From: Brevibacterium pigmentatum
GTDB lineage: Bacteria; Actinomycetota; Actinomycetes; Actinomycetales; Brevibacteriaceae
DNA length: 64,000 nt
Direction: 5' to 3'
Assembly: GCF_011617465.1 (NCBI RefSeq)
Contig: NZ_CP050153.1
Coordinates: 682,001-746,000, forward strand
This document shows, piece by piece, positions 1 to 8,598 of this stretch. Under the pieces are notes generated by a model that had not been told where the DNA came from, ran no database searches, and saw nothing but the letters and a program-made list of their open reading frames with translations. The translations under genes were made by a program, and so were the position numbers. The stretch's first letter is position 1, and each line of letters starts with the position of its first letter.

Positions 1-1046
1 AAACCTCGGTCAAGGTCGGCAACCTGTTCGTGCTCATGTTCCCCGCCATCATGATGATCCTCCACCTCGCGACTGCGGCCGTCCTGTGGTTCGGCGGTCA
101 CCGCGTCGACGCCGGACAGATGGAAGTGGGGTCGCTGACCGCGTTCCTGCAGTACCTGCTGCAGATCCTCGTGGCCGTGATGATGGGCGTCTTCATGATG
201 ATGATGATTCCGCGCGCCGTCGTCTGCGCCGAACGTATCGCAGAGGTCCTCGACACCCGCAGCACGATGAACATCCCGGCCGGCGTCATGGAGATGCCCA
301 GCCGCGGGGAGCTCGAATTCCGCAAGGTCACCTTCGGATACCCCGGCGCCGAGGTGCCTGTCATCGAAGGGCTCAACTTCACTGCCCAGCCCGGAACGAC
401 CACCGCGATCATCGGATCGACGGGTTCCGGCAAGTCGACGATCGTCAACCTCATCCCCAGACTCATCGACCCGCAGGAAGGCGAGATCCTCATCGACGGA
501 AACCCCGTCACCGAGTTCAACCGCCACCAGCTGGCCCAGCTCATCGGTCTGGTGCCGCAGAAGCCGTACCTGTTCTCCGGCACGATCGCCTCGAACCTGC
601 GCTTCGGCAACGAGGACGCCACAGATGACGAGCTGTGGGAGGCGCTGCGCATCGCTCAGGCCGACGACTTCGTGACCGAGAAGGACAGCCAACTCGAGGA
701 ACGCGTCGCCCAGGGAGGCACGAACTACTCCGGTGGGCAGCGTCAGCGCCTCTGCATCGCCAGAGCCCTGACGGTGAAGCCGCAGATCTATGTCTTCGAC
801 GATTCGTTCTCCGCTCTCGACGTCGCCACCGACGCACGGCTGCGGGCGGCCCTCGACGAATCGACGGGGGATGCCACCGTCATCGTCGTCGCCCAACGCG
901 TGTCGACGATCCGGGACGCCGATCAGATCATCGTGCTCGAGGCCGGGAAGATCGTCGGCCGCGGCACCCACGAGGAACTCGCCGAGGCGAACCCGACCTA
1001 CCGCGAGATCATCGAATCCCAGCTGACCACGGAAGAGGTGAACTGA
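1..1046 (+). CDS. ABC exporter half-transporter, degenerate-site subunit (5' truncated)
   Basis: The reading frame is open from base 3, so the gene starts upstream of the window. The visible part has the last membrane helices (nt 30-220) and a complete nucleotide-binding domain. The Walker A motif GSTGSGKST lies near nt 415-441 and the signature YSGGQ near nt 727. Walker B reads IYVFDDS, with Asp where the catalytic Glu normally stands, and the switch region reads AQRVST, with Gln instead of His. These are the hallmarks of the non-catalytic half of a heterodimeric type IV exporter (TM287/288, LmrCD and BmrCD types). The partner starts 1 nt after this stop. The likely role is ATP-driven export of drugs or lipids across the cytoplasmic membrane; the substrate cannot be told. 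Confidence 0.93.
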   Translation, partial: TSVKVGNLFVLMFPAIMMILHLATAAVLWFGGHRVDAGQMEVGSLTAFLQYLLQILVAVMMGVFMMMMIPRAVVCAERIAEVLDTRSTMNIPAGVMEMPSRGELEFRKVTFGYPGAEVPVIEGLNFTAQPGTTTAIIGSTGSGKSTIVNLIPRLIDPQEGEILIDGNPVTEFNRHQLAQLIGLVPQKPYLFSGTIASNLRFGNEDATDDELWEALRIAQADDFVTEKDSQLEERVAQGGTNYSGGQRQRLCIARALTVKPQIYVFDDSFSALDVATDARLRAALDESTGDATVIVVAQRVSTIRDADQIIVLEAGKIVGRGTHEELAEANPTYREIIESQLTTEEVN

Positions 1047-1047
1047 C

Positions 1048-3174
1048 ATGGCCAACGACACCTCGACCGAGACCGTGGTGGCAGCGGAAGACGAATACAT
1101 CCCCAGCGGCGAAGAGCTGGAGATGAGCGGAGGCACACCTCCGCGCAAGGCCAAGCACTTCTGGCCCTCGGTCAAACGCCTGTTCGGGCTGATGGCCAGC
1201 GAGAAGAAGGGCATGATCGTCGTCGTCGCCCTCGTCGTCGGCTCCGTCGTCCTCACCGTGATCGCTCCCAAGGTCCTCGGCAAGGCGATGGACGTCGTCT
1301 ACTCCGGAATCATCGGTGCGCAGCTGCCCGCGGGCGCGAACATCGACGACATCATCGCCGGGGCGCGCGCCGAAGGCCGTGACGACTTCGCCGACATGCT
1401 CGCCACCGCCGAGGTGGTGCCCGGGCAGGGAATCGACTTCACGGCGCTCGGTCAGATCATCATCGCCGTCCTGCTCATGTACCTCGTGGCCTCGATGCTC
1501 ATGTGGGCGCAGGGTTACATCCTCAACGCCCTGGTCATGCGCGTCGTCTACCTACTGCGTGAGGACATCGAACGCAAGATCAACCGTCTGTCGCTGCGAT
1601 ACTTCGACACCCGGCAGCGCGGCGACGTGATGTCGCGAGTGACCAACGACGTCGACAACATCCAACAGGCCCTGCAGCAGGCGTTCTCCCAGCTCGTGCA
1701 GTCGGCGCTGACGATCATCGGCATCGGCGTGATGATGTTCATCGTGTCCTGGCAGCTCGCGCTGCTGGCTCTCATCGCTCTGCCGCTGTCGGCGATCATC
1801 GCCGGCGCCATCGGAACCCGGTCGCAGAAGCTGTTCAAGGCGCAGTGGAAGCACACCGGTGAGGTCAACGGGCACGTCGAAGAATCGTTCTCCGGCCTCG
1901 ACATCGTCAGAGCCTTCGGCCGTGACGAGGTCATGCTCGAGGAGTTCGACCGTCGCAACGAATCCCTGTACAAGGCGTCGGCGGGAGCACAGTTCGTCTC
2001 CGGCATGATCATGCCCTCGATGCAGTTCGTGTCCTATCTCAGCTACGTCCTCATCGCCGTCGCCGGCGGCCTCAAGGTGGCGACGGGGCAGATGACGCTC
2101 GGCGATGCGACCGCGTTCATCCAGTACTCACGTGAGTTCTCGCAGCCGATCTCCGAGATGGCCGGTGTTGCGAATATGCTCCAGTCCGGTGTTGCCTCGG
2201 CGGAGCGGACCTTCGAGCTGCTCGACGCCGAGGAAGAGGATCCCGACGAGGTGCAGGAGGAGCTGCCCCCGCGCACCCCGGGGAAGGTCGAATTCTCCGA
2301 GGTGAGCTTCCGCTATGCTCCGGAGACGCCCCTCATCGAGAAGGTGTCCTTCACCGCCGAACCAGGACATACGGTGGCGATCGTCGGTCCGACCGGCGCG
2401 GGCAAGACCACCCTGGTCAACCTCGTGATGCGCTTCTACGAGATCACGGGCGGAACCATCTTCCTCGACGGCATCGACGCCCGCGACCTCAGCCGTGCCG
2501 ACCTCCGCTCGCATGTCGGCATGGTGCTCCAGGACGCCTGGCTGTTCGAGGGCACGATCGCCGACAACATCCGCTACGGTCGGCTGGGTGCCACCGATGA
2601 GGAAGTCGTCGCGGCCGCCAAGGCGACGATGGTCGACCGGTTCGTGCGTCAGCTGCCCGACGGCTATGACACCGTCATCGATTCCGACGGCGGCAGCGTC
2701 TCGGCCGGTGAGCGACAGCTCATCACGATCGCCCGAGCCTTCCTCGCCGATCCTTCGCTGCTCATCCTCGATGAGGCGACCTCCTCGGTCGACACCCGCA
2801 CCGAGGTGCTCGTGCAGCAGGCGATGGCAGCACTGCGGACCGATCGGACGTCGTTCGTCATCGCCCACCGGCTGTCGACGATCCGGGACGCTCACACCAT
2901 CCTCGTGATGGAGGACGGCGCGATCGTCGAACACGGCAATCACGAGCAGCTGCTTGCGGCAGAAGGCGCCTACTTCCGGCTGTACATGTCGCAGTTCCGC
3001 GGGGAGGACGCCGAGGAGCAGTTCACTGCCGAGGTGCTTGCCGAGACCGATGCCGAGACTGGTCCGGCGGTCGACGAGACTGCCTTTTCCGGTAGTGACA
3101 GTCCCGACAGTCCGAACGCCGAAGGCGAAAGCGCTGAGACACCCGAAGAGGACGGTCCCTCTCGGCAGGTCTGA
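1048..3174 (+). CDS. ABC exporter half-transporter, catalytic subunit (708 aa)
   Basis: Six-helix ABC membrane domain (about residues 45-375) followed by a nucleotide-binding domain: Walker A GPTGAGKTT, Walker B LLILDEATSS with the catalytic Glu, and H-loop AHRLST. Its signature motif is SAGER instead of SGGQ. In heterodimeric exporters the degenerate ATP site is built from the Walker motifs of one subunit and the signature of the other, and here the two deviant halves fall exactly that way. An insert at about residues 92-125 between the first helices is extracytoplasmic-loop-like, and the last 60 residues are an acidic Ser/Glu-rich tail. It is cotranscribed with the upstream half (TGA, one base, ATG). 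Confidence 0.94.
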   Translation: MANDTSTETVVAAEDEYIPSGEELEMSGGTPPRKAKHFWPSVKRLFGLMASEKKGMIVVVALVVGSVVLTVIAPKVLGKAMDVVYSGIIGAQLPAGANIDDIIAGARAEGRDDFADMLATAEVVPGQGIDFTALGQIIIAVLLMYLVASMLMWAQGYILNALVMRVVYLLREDIERKINRLSLRYFDTRQRGDVMSRVTNDVDNIQQALQQAFSQLVQSALTIIGIGVMMFIVSWQLALLALIALPLSAIIAGAIGTRSQKLFKAQWKHTGEVNGHVEESFSGLDIVRAFGRDEVMLEEFDRRNESLYKASAGAQFVSGMIMPSMQFVSYLSYVLIAVAGGLKVATGQMTLGDATAFIQYSREFSQPISEMAGVANMLQSGVASAERTFELLDAEEEDPDEVQEELPPRTPGKVEFSEVSFRYAPETPLIEKVSFTAEPGHTVAIVGPTGAGKTTLVNLVMRFYEITGGTIFLDGIDARDLSRADLRSHVGMVLQDAWLFEGTIADNIRYGRLGATDEEVVAAAKATMVDRFVRQLPDGYDTVIDSDGGSVSAGERQLITIARAFLADPSLLILDEATSSVDTRTEVLVQQAMAALRTDRTSFVIAHRLSTIRDAHTILVMEDGAIVEHGNHEQLLAAEGAYFRLYMSQFRGEDAEEQFTAEVLAETDAETGPAVDETAFSGSDSPDSPNAEGESAETPEEDGPSRQV

Positions 3175-3190
3175 CTGTTCCGTTCTGTCG

Positions 3191-3222
3191 CAGGGTCCCT
3201 GAGTTCGAGCTCGGGGACCCTG
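3191..3222 (+). terminator. Hairpin terminator of the ABC exporter operon
   Basis: CAGGGTCCC (3191-3199) pairs with GGGACCCTG (3214-3222); the stem continues with a G-T pair and GAG/CTC to a six-base loop. It lies 17 nt after the stop codon. There is no clear T-tract. Confidence 0.75.
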
Positions 3223-3473
3223 TAACGCATTCACTCCAGAAATCAGGTGGCGAACGAGAATCCGGCATAACGTTTTCTCGGCCGAAAATGCCGAATACGA
3301 CCCAACTGTGACGTTTCTCTGACCGCTCTGCCGCTCGGACCCCGGGGCCTGAATCGAGGTGGTTGTGCAGGTGAGAGCTCAGCAGTTGGAGCGACCGAGA
3401 GGGGTGCCGGAATTGGGGTGCGCGAAGAGTATTGCGAAGTGATAAACATTCGGCAAAACGCCTCTATCACTTC

Positions 3474-3576
3474 TGTCATGACCTAAATGAACTAAAGTCG
3501 TGCGCGCCCTATTGCCTGCGTATGGTCCTAGCCACAACTGAAAACGGCAACCGGCCAGAACTCTGGAAGGACCATC
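3474..3576 (+). promoter_or_regulatory. Upstream region shared with the paralogue at 6513
   Basis: TGTCATGACC (3474-3483) followed by AATGA, and further down CCTGCGTATGGTC then CCACAAC and ACGGC, recur in the same order before the 6513 gene (TGTCATGACC, AATGA, CCTGCCTAGGGTC, CCACAAC, ACGGC at about 6378-6452). TATGGT at 3521 could be a -10 box. GGAAGGA before the ATG is the ribosome-binding site. The remaining bases from 3223 hold nothing I recognise. Confidence 0.45.
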
Positions 3577-5250
3577 ATGAAACGGTTGGCAATGGCGGCA
3601 ACATTCGCCCTGGCTCTCTCCATCGGAGGAGTGAGCCCGGCGCTGGCCGACGTCAACTCAGCAGCCGACGCGACAGTCGTGCAGGCGGCAGGAAACGGTG
3701 ACGCAGAAACCCCGGGAACGGAAGACCCGCCCACAGGCCCCGGTGACGACGCGGATCCGGGAGACGACGGTACACCCACCGAGCCCGGAGACGGGGAGGA
3801 ATCGACCGATCCGGGAGGCGACGAGAACGCAGCCGATCCGGATGAAAGTACGGACGAACCGACCGAGGACTCAGCTCCGATCGATGCTTCGTTCTCCCTC
3901 GACCAGTCGACGATGCCGGTCGACGAGGCGGCAGAAGCGATCCCCTACACGATCACCGGCCTCAAAGCAGGAGACACCGTGACCGCTGGCCCCGGCGAAA
4001 ACGGTTCCATCACCGTGGACAGCGACGGTACGTTCAACGGAGAGCTCCGCGGCAATACCGAGATCAAGGTCGGCGATGTCCTCGATGTCACCGTGACCGT
4101 CGCCCGCGACGGTCAGGAGTCGAAGACATTCACCGGCAGCGTGGAGATCACCGAAAATCAGGACGATGCGGATGCGTCCGTCAGTGTCGATCCGCAGAGC
4201 CAGGGGATCGATTCGTACCTCGACAACGGCGTCGACATCGCCGTGAGCAACTGCGAACCGGGCGAAGAGGTGACAGTCACCATCGTCGGCAAGGGCGAGG
4301 ATACGAATATCTGGGAAGAGACGAAGACCGCCGGCGATGACGGTTCGGTCTCCACGTCCTTCATGCCCGGCACCGGTGGCGATGGATGGATCGGTGACTT
4401 CGTGGTCAGCGCGGAGTGCGGTGACACGAGCGCGGAGACGACGTATTCGGTCACTGAGAATGACGACGGAACCGATGCGGAACTCAGCGTCACTCCACAG
4501 AGCCAGAAGCTGGCTGACTTCCTCGAGAACGGAGTCAACATCACTCTCGTCAACTGCCACGTCGATTCCGAGGTGAAGTTCCAAGTGAGCTCCGCGAAGG
4601 ACCCCGACACGGTGATCTGGGACGAGACTCAGGAAGCCGGTGAAGATGCGGCCGGATCCGTCCAGTTCCTCCCCGACGGTGACGGCGGCACGGGATGGGT
4701 CGGTGATTTCATCGTCGTGGCCTCCTGTGGTGACAAAAGTGCAGAGACCACGTTCTCGGTGACCGATGACGGCAGCGTCGTCGACCCGAAGCTCTCGATC
4801 AGCCCTGAGACGATCTCGGGGGAGGACTTCATCGACCGCGACAAGGGCGTGCAGTTGACGCTCACCGATTGTGCAGCGGACGCCGATGTCCATTTCGAGG
4901 TGTATTCCGGGGACAAGTCCGAGAAGCTCTACGAGCAGACGGCAACGGCTGATGAGGATGGTGCAGCCGGCATCCAGGTCTATGGTCTCGGCGACGACCC
5001 CGGATACTATGTTGGCAGCTATAAGGTGTTCGCCGATTGCATGGACGTCAGCAGATCGGGCGAATTCGTCGTCACCGGCGGTGAGCCCGGTGGCGGGGAC
5101 GGAGGCGACTCCGGTGACGCCGGCGGTTCCGGAGGCGGCTCGTCGATGCCTCGCACCGGTGCTGAACTCACCGGTCTGGCTGCGGGCGCACTGCTCATCC
5201 TCGGCGGTGGAACAGCCATCGGCTTGGCCCGCCGCAAGAACAAGAGCTGA
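3577..5250 (+). CDS. Sortase-anchored repeat surface protein (557 aa)
   Basis: The signal peptide covers residues 1-24 (cleavage after ALA). A very acidic Pro/Gly/Asp/Glu linker follows (about 25-105), then a domain with the phrase TGLKAGDTVT, then three tandem repeats of roughly 100 residues. Each repeat has one Cys after a ...NC/DC turn and a second near its end (ECGD, SCGD, DCMD), so one disulfide per repeat is likely. A Gly/Ser-rich spacer leads to MPRTG at about 524-528, a hydrophobic helix and the tail RRKNKS, which is an LPXTG-like cell-wall sorting signal with Met for Leu. No sortase gene is in the window. The 6513 product is a shorter paralogue without the anchor. The function is unknown; adhesion or envelope structure is a guess. 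Confidence 0.85.
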   Translation: MKRLAMAATFALALSIGGVSPALADVNSAADATVVQAAGNGDAETPGTEDPPTGPGDDADPGDDGTPTEPGDGEESTDPGGDENAADPDESTDEPTEDSAPIDASFSLDQSTMPVDEAAEAIPYTITGLKAGDTVTAGPGENGSITVDSDGTFNGELRGNTEIKVGDVLDVTVTVARDGQESKTFTGSVEITENQDDADASVSVDPQSQGIDSYLDNGVDIAVSNCEPGEEVTVTIVGKGEDTNIWEETKTAGDDGSVSTSFMPGTGGDGWIGDFVVSAECGDTSAETTYSVTENDDGTDAELSVTPQSQKLADFLENGVNITLVNCHVDSEVKFQVSSAKDPDTVIWDETQEAGEDAAGSVQFLPDGDGGTGWVGDFIVVASCGDKSAETTFSVTDDGSVVDPKLSISPETISGEDFIDRDKGVQLTLTDCAADADVHFEVYSGDKSEKLYEQTATADEDGAAGIQVYGLGDDPGYYVGSYKVFADCMDVSRSGEFVVTGGEPGGGDGGDSGDAGGSGGGSSMPRTGAELTGLAAGALLILGGGTAIGLARRKNKS

Positions 5251-5321
5251 CAGCGACCGGCGACCCCGTCGGGTTGGTGACTCCACCCGGCCCGGCGACG
5301 AGAAGCGGTCCTGGCGGAAGT

Positions 5322-5363
5322 GATCGGCCCCGGTTCCTCGACTTCGAGGAACCGGGGCCGATC
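5322..5363. terminator. Long perfect hairpin after the surface protein gene
   Basis: GATCGGCCCCGGTTCCTCGA (5322-5341) is the exact reverse complement of 5344-5363, leaving a two-base loop. It lies 72 nt after the stop codon and has no T-tract. A transcription terminator is the most likely role. Confidence 0.75.
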
Positions 5364-5514
5364 CGTGCTGTCTTCCGGGGCAGCGCTGAGCCAGTTCGCG
5401 TGCACTCCCGGTGAGGCTCGTCCCAGCCTTGCCGGTGCAGAAACAACGGACTTAGCTTGGTCGTCGTGGAGGCAAGGTAGCTTCCATGATTCCCAAGGAA
5501 AGAGGAGCAGAGAC

Positions 5515-6009
5515 ATGTCCAATCCAGGACAGCCCGAAATCAAACAAGGCGACAAGGGCACTGCGGTCCTGCGGGCCCAGAGGGCGCTTCGGCGGACACC
5601 CGATCTCAGCGTCGATGTCGATGGTGACTTCGGGCCCGACACTGAAGCCGGCGTCAAACGATTTCAAGAGAGCGCCGGACTGACGGTCGATGGCATCGTC
5701 GGCAACGAGACCTGGGAGGCCCTGCCGAACGGCGGACCGATGCCTCTGCTGAAGTCCGGTGCGAAGGAAGACGTCGTCCGCGATCTGCAGGGGGTGCTCG
5801 CTGCCGGAGCGGACAGTGGCGACTGGCCGTCACCCGGCGAAGCCGATGGAGAATTCGGAGCCGACACTGAGAAGTCCGTCAAGGGGTTCCAGAAGTGGGG
5901 CGAGGTCGACGCCGACGGAATCGTCGGCGATAAGACCTGGGCTGTCCCGCTGCGTGCTGCGAACAGCACTCTCGAGACCGCTGTCGGACTCGACTGGGCC
6001 GAAGACTGA
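5515..6009 (+). CDS. Protein with two peptidoglycan-binding domains (164 aa)
   Basis: Two PG_binding_1 modules are visible: residues about 8-70 (GDKGTAVLRAQRAL, DGDFGPDTEAGVKRFQ, DGIVGNETW) and about 80-150 (KEDVVRDLQGVL, DGEFGADTEKSVKGFQ, DGIVGDKTW). This fold binds peptidoglycan stem peptides. There is no signal peptide and no catalytic domain, so either export uses another route or the protein acts inside the cell. The ATG at 5515 follows the ribosome-binding site AAGAGGA. An upstream in-frame ATG at 5320 lies inside the preceding hairpin and is unlikely to be used. The gene sits between two exported paralogues, which supports an envelope role. Confidence 0.85.
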   Translation: MSNPGQPEIKQGDKGTAVLRAQRALRRTPDLSVDVDGDFGPDTEAGVKRFQESAGLTVDGIVGNETWEALPNGGPMPLLKSGAKEDVVRDLQGVLAAGADSGDWPSPGEADGEFGADTEKSVKGFQKWGEVDADGIVGDKTWAVPLRAANSTLETAVGLDWAED

Positions 6010-6030
6010 AACGCGTCCCGGTCACTGCAA

Positions 6031-6080
6031 CCGCGGTCGATCCCCTGCTGCCCAACGCTGGAGCAGGGGATCGACCGCGG
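6031..6080 (+). terminator. Hairpin terminator after the peptidoglycan-binding protein gene
   Basis: CCGCGGTCGATCCCCTGCT (6031-6049) pairs exactly with 6062-6080 around a 12-base loop, 21 nt after the stop. No T-tract. Confidence 0.8.
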
Positions 6081-6512
6081 AAGTCACCGAATTCGTCGGT
6101 AACAATCTGGCCTGTCGAATTCGACCGAGTGATATCGACGTGATCGCAGTCTGATCGCAGTCTGATCGCGAAGTGTGAGTCCAGTTCTTCGAGCAGCGTC
6201 GTCGAGTCCTTCTATTTCAGCGCAGTCTCGTCAGGATGGTCCTGCTGACCTGGAACGACGGTGCTGCCTCGGCGAGAGAGCCGCTGCTTGCGGACCTCGA
6301 CGCTGAACGGGAGATCACCGTTCGAATCAGCAGGTCACGTTGGCGTTGCGAAGGAGTGCGGAACGCTGTTTCGAAGTTGTCATGACCACAATGATCAGAA
6401 CTCCACAGAATCGTTTCTTCCTGCCTAGGGTCGCACCACAACCGAATACGGCAGACCAACCCGGAAGCGTTCTCAGAACAGCACGGGCAAGGACGAAAGT
6501 AGGACGATCACA
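6081..6512. other. 432-nt gene-free stretch upstream of the secreted paralogue
   Basis: It holds a short tandem repeat (TGATCGCAGTC at 6141-6151 and 6152-6162, with a third partial copy to 6169) and, from about 6378, the upstream module shared with the 3577 gene. No coding sequence with plausible codon use was seen. Confidence 0.5.
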
Positions 6513-7295
6513 ATGAAGAAGCTCGCACTCGCCGCAACCGTTGCCCTCGGCATCTCGGGGCTCGCAGCCGGCCCAGCGGTCGCTTCGAGTCTCGGCGGTG
6601 CGCCTTCGGGCCCAGCACCATCCGGCGAAAATCAGTCAAGCGAATCTGCGGCAGCAGAGGAGGAAGGCGCGGAGGAGGACCCCAAATCTCACGATGAAGA
6701 TCTGGCGCTGAGGTACGCGACGATGACGCTGTATGAGGTCGCGCACGGCAAGGGCATCGAATACACCGTCGATGGGCTCAAAGCCGGGGACCTCGTCACA
6801 ACGAGCCTCAACGACAAGAAGTCCGTGGTGAAGAAGGACGGGCCTTTCGACGGATCGGCAGTGGTCGCCGAGGAACCGGACGTCGCAACGGACATCCCCT
6901 TCACGGTCTATGTTGAACGCGACGGCGAAAGAGTGAGGGAGATGAACACCAGCGTCAACCTCATCACGGAGGGCGATCGAGGTGAATACGACGATGGCAC
7001 TCTGTTGGTGCACCCGGAGTCGGAGACGAACGACACACGGCTCAGCGGAGACGGAGTCAATCTCACACTGGTCAACTGCTCGGCCGAAGATGAGGTCGTG
7101 TTCCGCGTGTTCAAGAAGAACACGGATGGTCAGACGAAGGTTTGGGAAAAGAGCCAACTCGCCGGAAAAGATGAGTCTGCATCGGTCCGGTACATAGCGG
7201 ATTCAAGCAAGGACCTGTGGGGCAAGTACGTCATCACTGCAGAATGCGGCGACCTCGAGGACTCGGCACCACTGAGGGTGTACATCGACGAATAG
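6513..7295 (+). CDS. Secreted paralogue of the surface protein at 3577 (260 aa)
   Basis: The signal peptide covers residues 1-24 (cleavage after AVA), followed by a Ser/Glu-rich linker. A domain with VDGLKAGDLVT matches the first domain of the 3577 protein, and one C-terminal repeat carries the same pattern (VNLTLVNC ... ITAECGD). The protein ends there, with no sorting signal or membrane helix, so it should be released or held non-covalently. The ATG lies a few bases after an AGGACGA ribosome-binding site. Its upstream sequence matches that of 3577, so the two are probably co-regulated. No known function. Confidence 0.82.
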   Translation: MKKLALAATVALGISGLAAGPAVASSLGGAPSGPAPSGENQSSESAAAEEEGAEEDPKSHDEDLALRYATMTLYEVAHGKGIEYTVDGLKAGDLVTTSLNDKKSVVKKDGPFDGSAVVAEEPDVATDIPFTVYVERDGERVREMNTSVNLITEGDRGEYDDGTLLVHPESETNDTRLSGDGVNLTLVNCSAEDEVVFRVFKKNTDGQTKVWEKSQLAGKDESASVRYIADSSKDLWGKYVITAECGDLEDSAPLRVYIDE

Positions 7296-7333
7296 TCGTC
7301 CGTGATCACTCCAACCGCCGAGGAGATACAGGC

Positions 7334-7385
7334 GACGCCAGATCCCGAAACCCAGCATCGTGGCTTGGGGTCGGGATCTGGCGTC
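7334..7385. terminator. Hairpin terminator between convergent genes
   Basis: GACGCCAGATCCCGA (7334-7348) pairs exactly with 7371-7385; TTT follows on the plus strand. It lies between the secreted protein gene and purQ, so it may serve both. Confidence 0.8.
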
Positions 7386-7421
7386 TTTCGTCTGTCTGTG
7401 TCTCCGGGACAGCCGGTCGAA

Positions 7422-8159
7422 TCAGCCCTGGGCGACGAGAGTGCGCACGGCCGAGGAGAAGAACCCCTGACCGTCGATTCCGCCGCCGGACTCAGGGCCG
7501 AAACCGGCCTCGACGGCGTGTTCGGGGTGCGGCATGAGACCGACGACGTTACCTGCTTCATTCGTGATTCCGGCGATGTCGCGCAGAGATCCGTTCGGGT
7601 TGAAGCCCTGGTAGCGGAAGACCACGCGTCCGGTGGACTCGAGTTCGTCGAGCACCTCGTCGGTGGCGACGAAGCCGCCCTCACCGTTCTTCAGCGGAAT
7701 GCGGATCGTCTGACCCTGCTCGTAGTCGCTCGTCCACGCGGTGTTCGCGTTCTCCACGACCAGGTCCTGGTCACGGCAGATGAAATGCTGGTGATCGTTG
7801 CGGATGAGCGCACCGGGCAGCAGACGGGATTCGCAGAGGATCTGGAAGCCGTTGCAGATGCCGAGCACCGGCATACCGGCGTCCGCGGCAGCGACGACGG
7901 ACTCCATGATCGGAGCGAATCCGGCGATCGCACCGCAGCGCAGGTAGTCACCATAGGAGAACCCGCCCGGCAGGATGACGGCGTCGACTCCGGACAGGGT
8001 CGAATCCGCGTGCCACAGGTTCACCGGGTTCGCCCCGGCCAGACGAACGGCACGAGCGGCGTCGCGGTCATCCAGCGTCCCGGGGAACGTGACGACTCCG
8101 ACGGAGATACCGGACTCGGGCGTCGCCTCGGTGGTGGGATCAGCAGCGACAGTGGTCAC
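7422..8159 (-). CDS. purQ: Phosphoribosylformylglycinamidine synthase, glutaminase subunit PurQ
   Basis: Class I glutamine amidotransferase of 245 aa that supplies ammonia for the FGAR to FGAM step of purine synthesis, acting with PurL and PurS. The nucleophile Cys lies in GICNGFQIL, and the His and Glu of the triad are in LMPHPEH near the C-terminus. [12 protein letters not shown] and [12 protein letters not shown] are typical PurQ segments. The GTG start overlaps the purS stop (GTGA), so the two are translationally coupled. purL, often the next gene, is not in the window: purQ is followed by a terminator and a convergent gene. Confidence 0.97.
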   Translation of the reverse strand: MTTVAADPTTEATPESGISVGVVTFPGTLDDRDAARAVRLAGANPVNLWHADSTLSGVDAVILPGGFSYGDYLRCGAIAGFAPIMESVVAAADAGMPVLGICNGFQILCESRLLPGALIRNDHQHFICRDQDLVVENANTAWTSDYEQGQTIRIPLKNGEGGFVATDEVLDELESTGRVVFRYQGFNPNGSLRDIAGITNEAGNVVGLMPHPEHAVEAGFGPESGGGIDGQGFFSSAVRTLVAQG

Positions 8160-8413
8160 GATGCGTCCTCGGCCACGCGGACTGCCACAACGTTTTCGAT
8201 CACGGGGTTCGACAGAAGCTTCTCCGCGGCTTCGCGCGCCTGGGCGAGGACCTCCTCGGTGGCTTCGCCTTCGACCTCGAGTTCGAACCTCTTGCCCTGA
8301 CGAACCTCACCGAACCCGGTGAACCCCAGACGGGTCAGTCCGCCGGAGATCGCCTTGCCCTGGGGGTCAAGGATCTCGGGTTTGGGCATCACCTCAACGA
8401 CGACACGTGCCAT
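8156..8413 (-). CDS. purS: Phosphoribosylformylglycinamidine synthase subunit PurS
   Basis: Small 85-aa protein with the PurS pattern ([18 protein letters not shown], then [11 protein letters not shown]). It bridges PurQ and PurL in the FGAM synthase complex and helps channel ammonia. The ATG is preceded by AAAGGAG. It is first in a two-gene purS-purQ unit. Confidence 0.96.
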   Translation of the reverse strand: MARVVVEVMPKPEILDPQGKAISGGLTRLGFTGFGEVRQGKRFELEVEGEATEEVLAQAREAAEKLLSNPVIENVVAVRVAEDAS

Positions 8414-8501
8414 GCGTGTACTGCTCCTTTGTGAAAGTGTTCGGGAGTTCCTCCCGCGCTCACCCAGAGTCTACCAACCACGGCCGGATTCCCCGCCCGC
8501 G

Positions 8502-8516
8502 GTCCGGTCGCCGGAC
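8502..8516. terminator. Possible short hairpin in the purS upstream region
   Basis: GTCCGG and CCGGAC flank a TCG loop, with further imperfect C/G pairing outside. It lies 83 nt after the oxidoreductase stop (8599, minus strand) and could end the polyamine operon. The evidence is weak. Confidence 0.3.
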
Positions 8517-8598
8517 GGGGCAGGGAGCCGTCCGACGCAACGGGAGAGAACCGGCCAGGAGGCGGCGGCACACGTGACCGTGGCGAACGTCCGAGCTC

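Noticed and set aside
6141..6169. Tandem 11-bp repeat TGATCGCAGTC as iterons or a CRISPR start
   Set aside because: Only two full copies and one partial copy, no spacers, no replication or Cas genes nearby.
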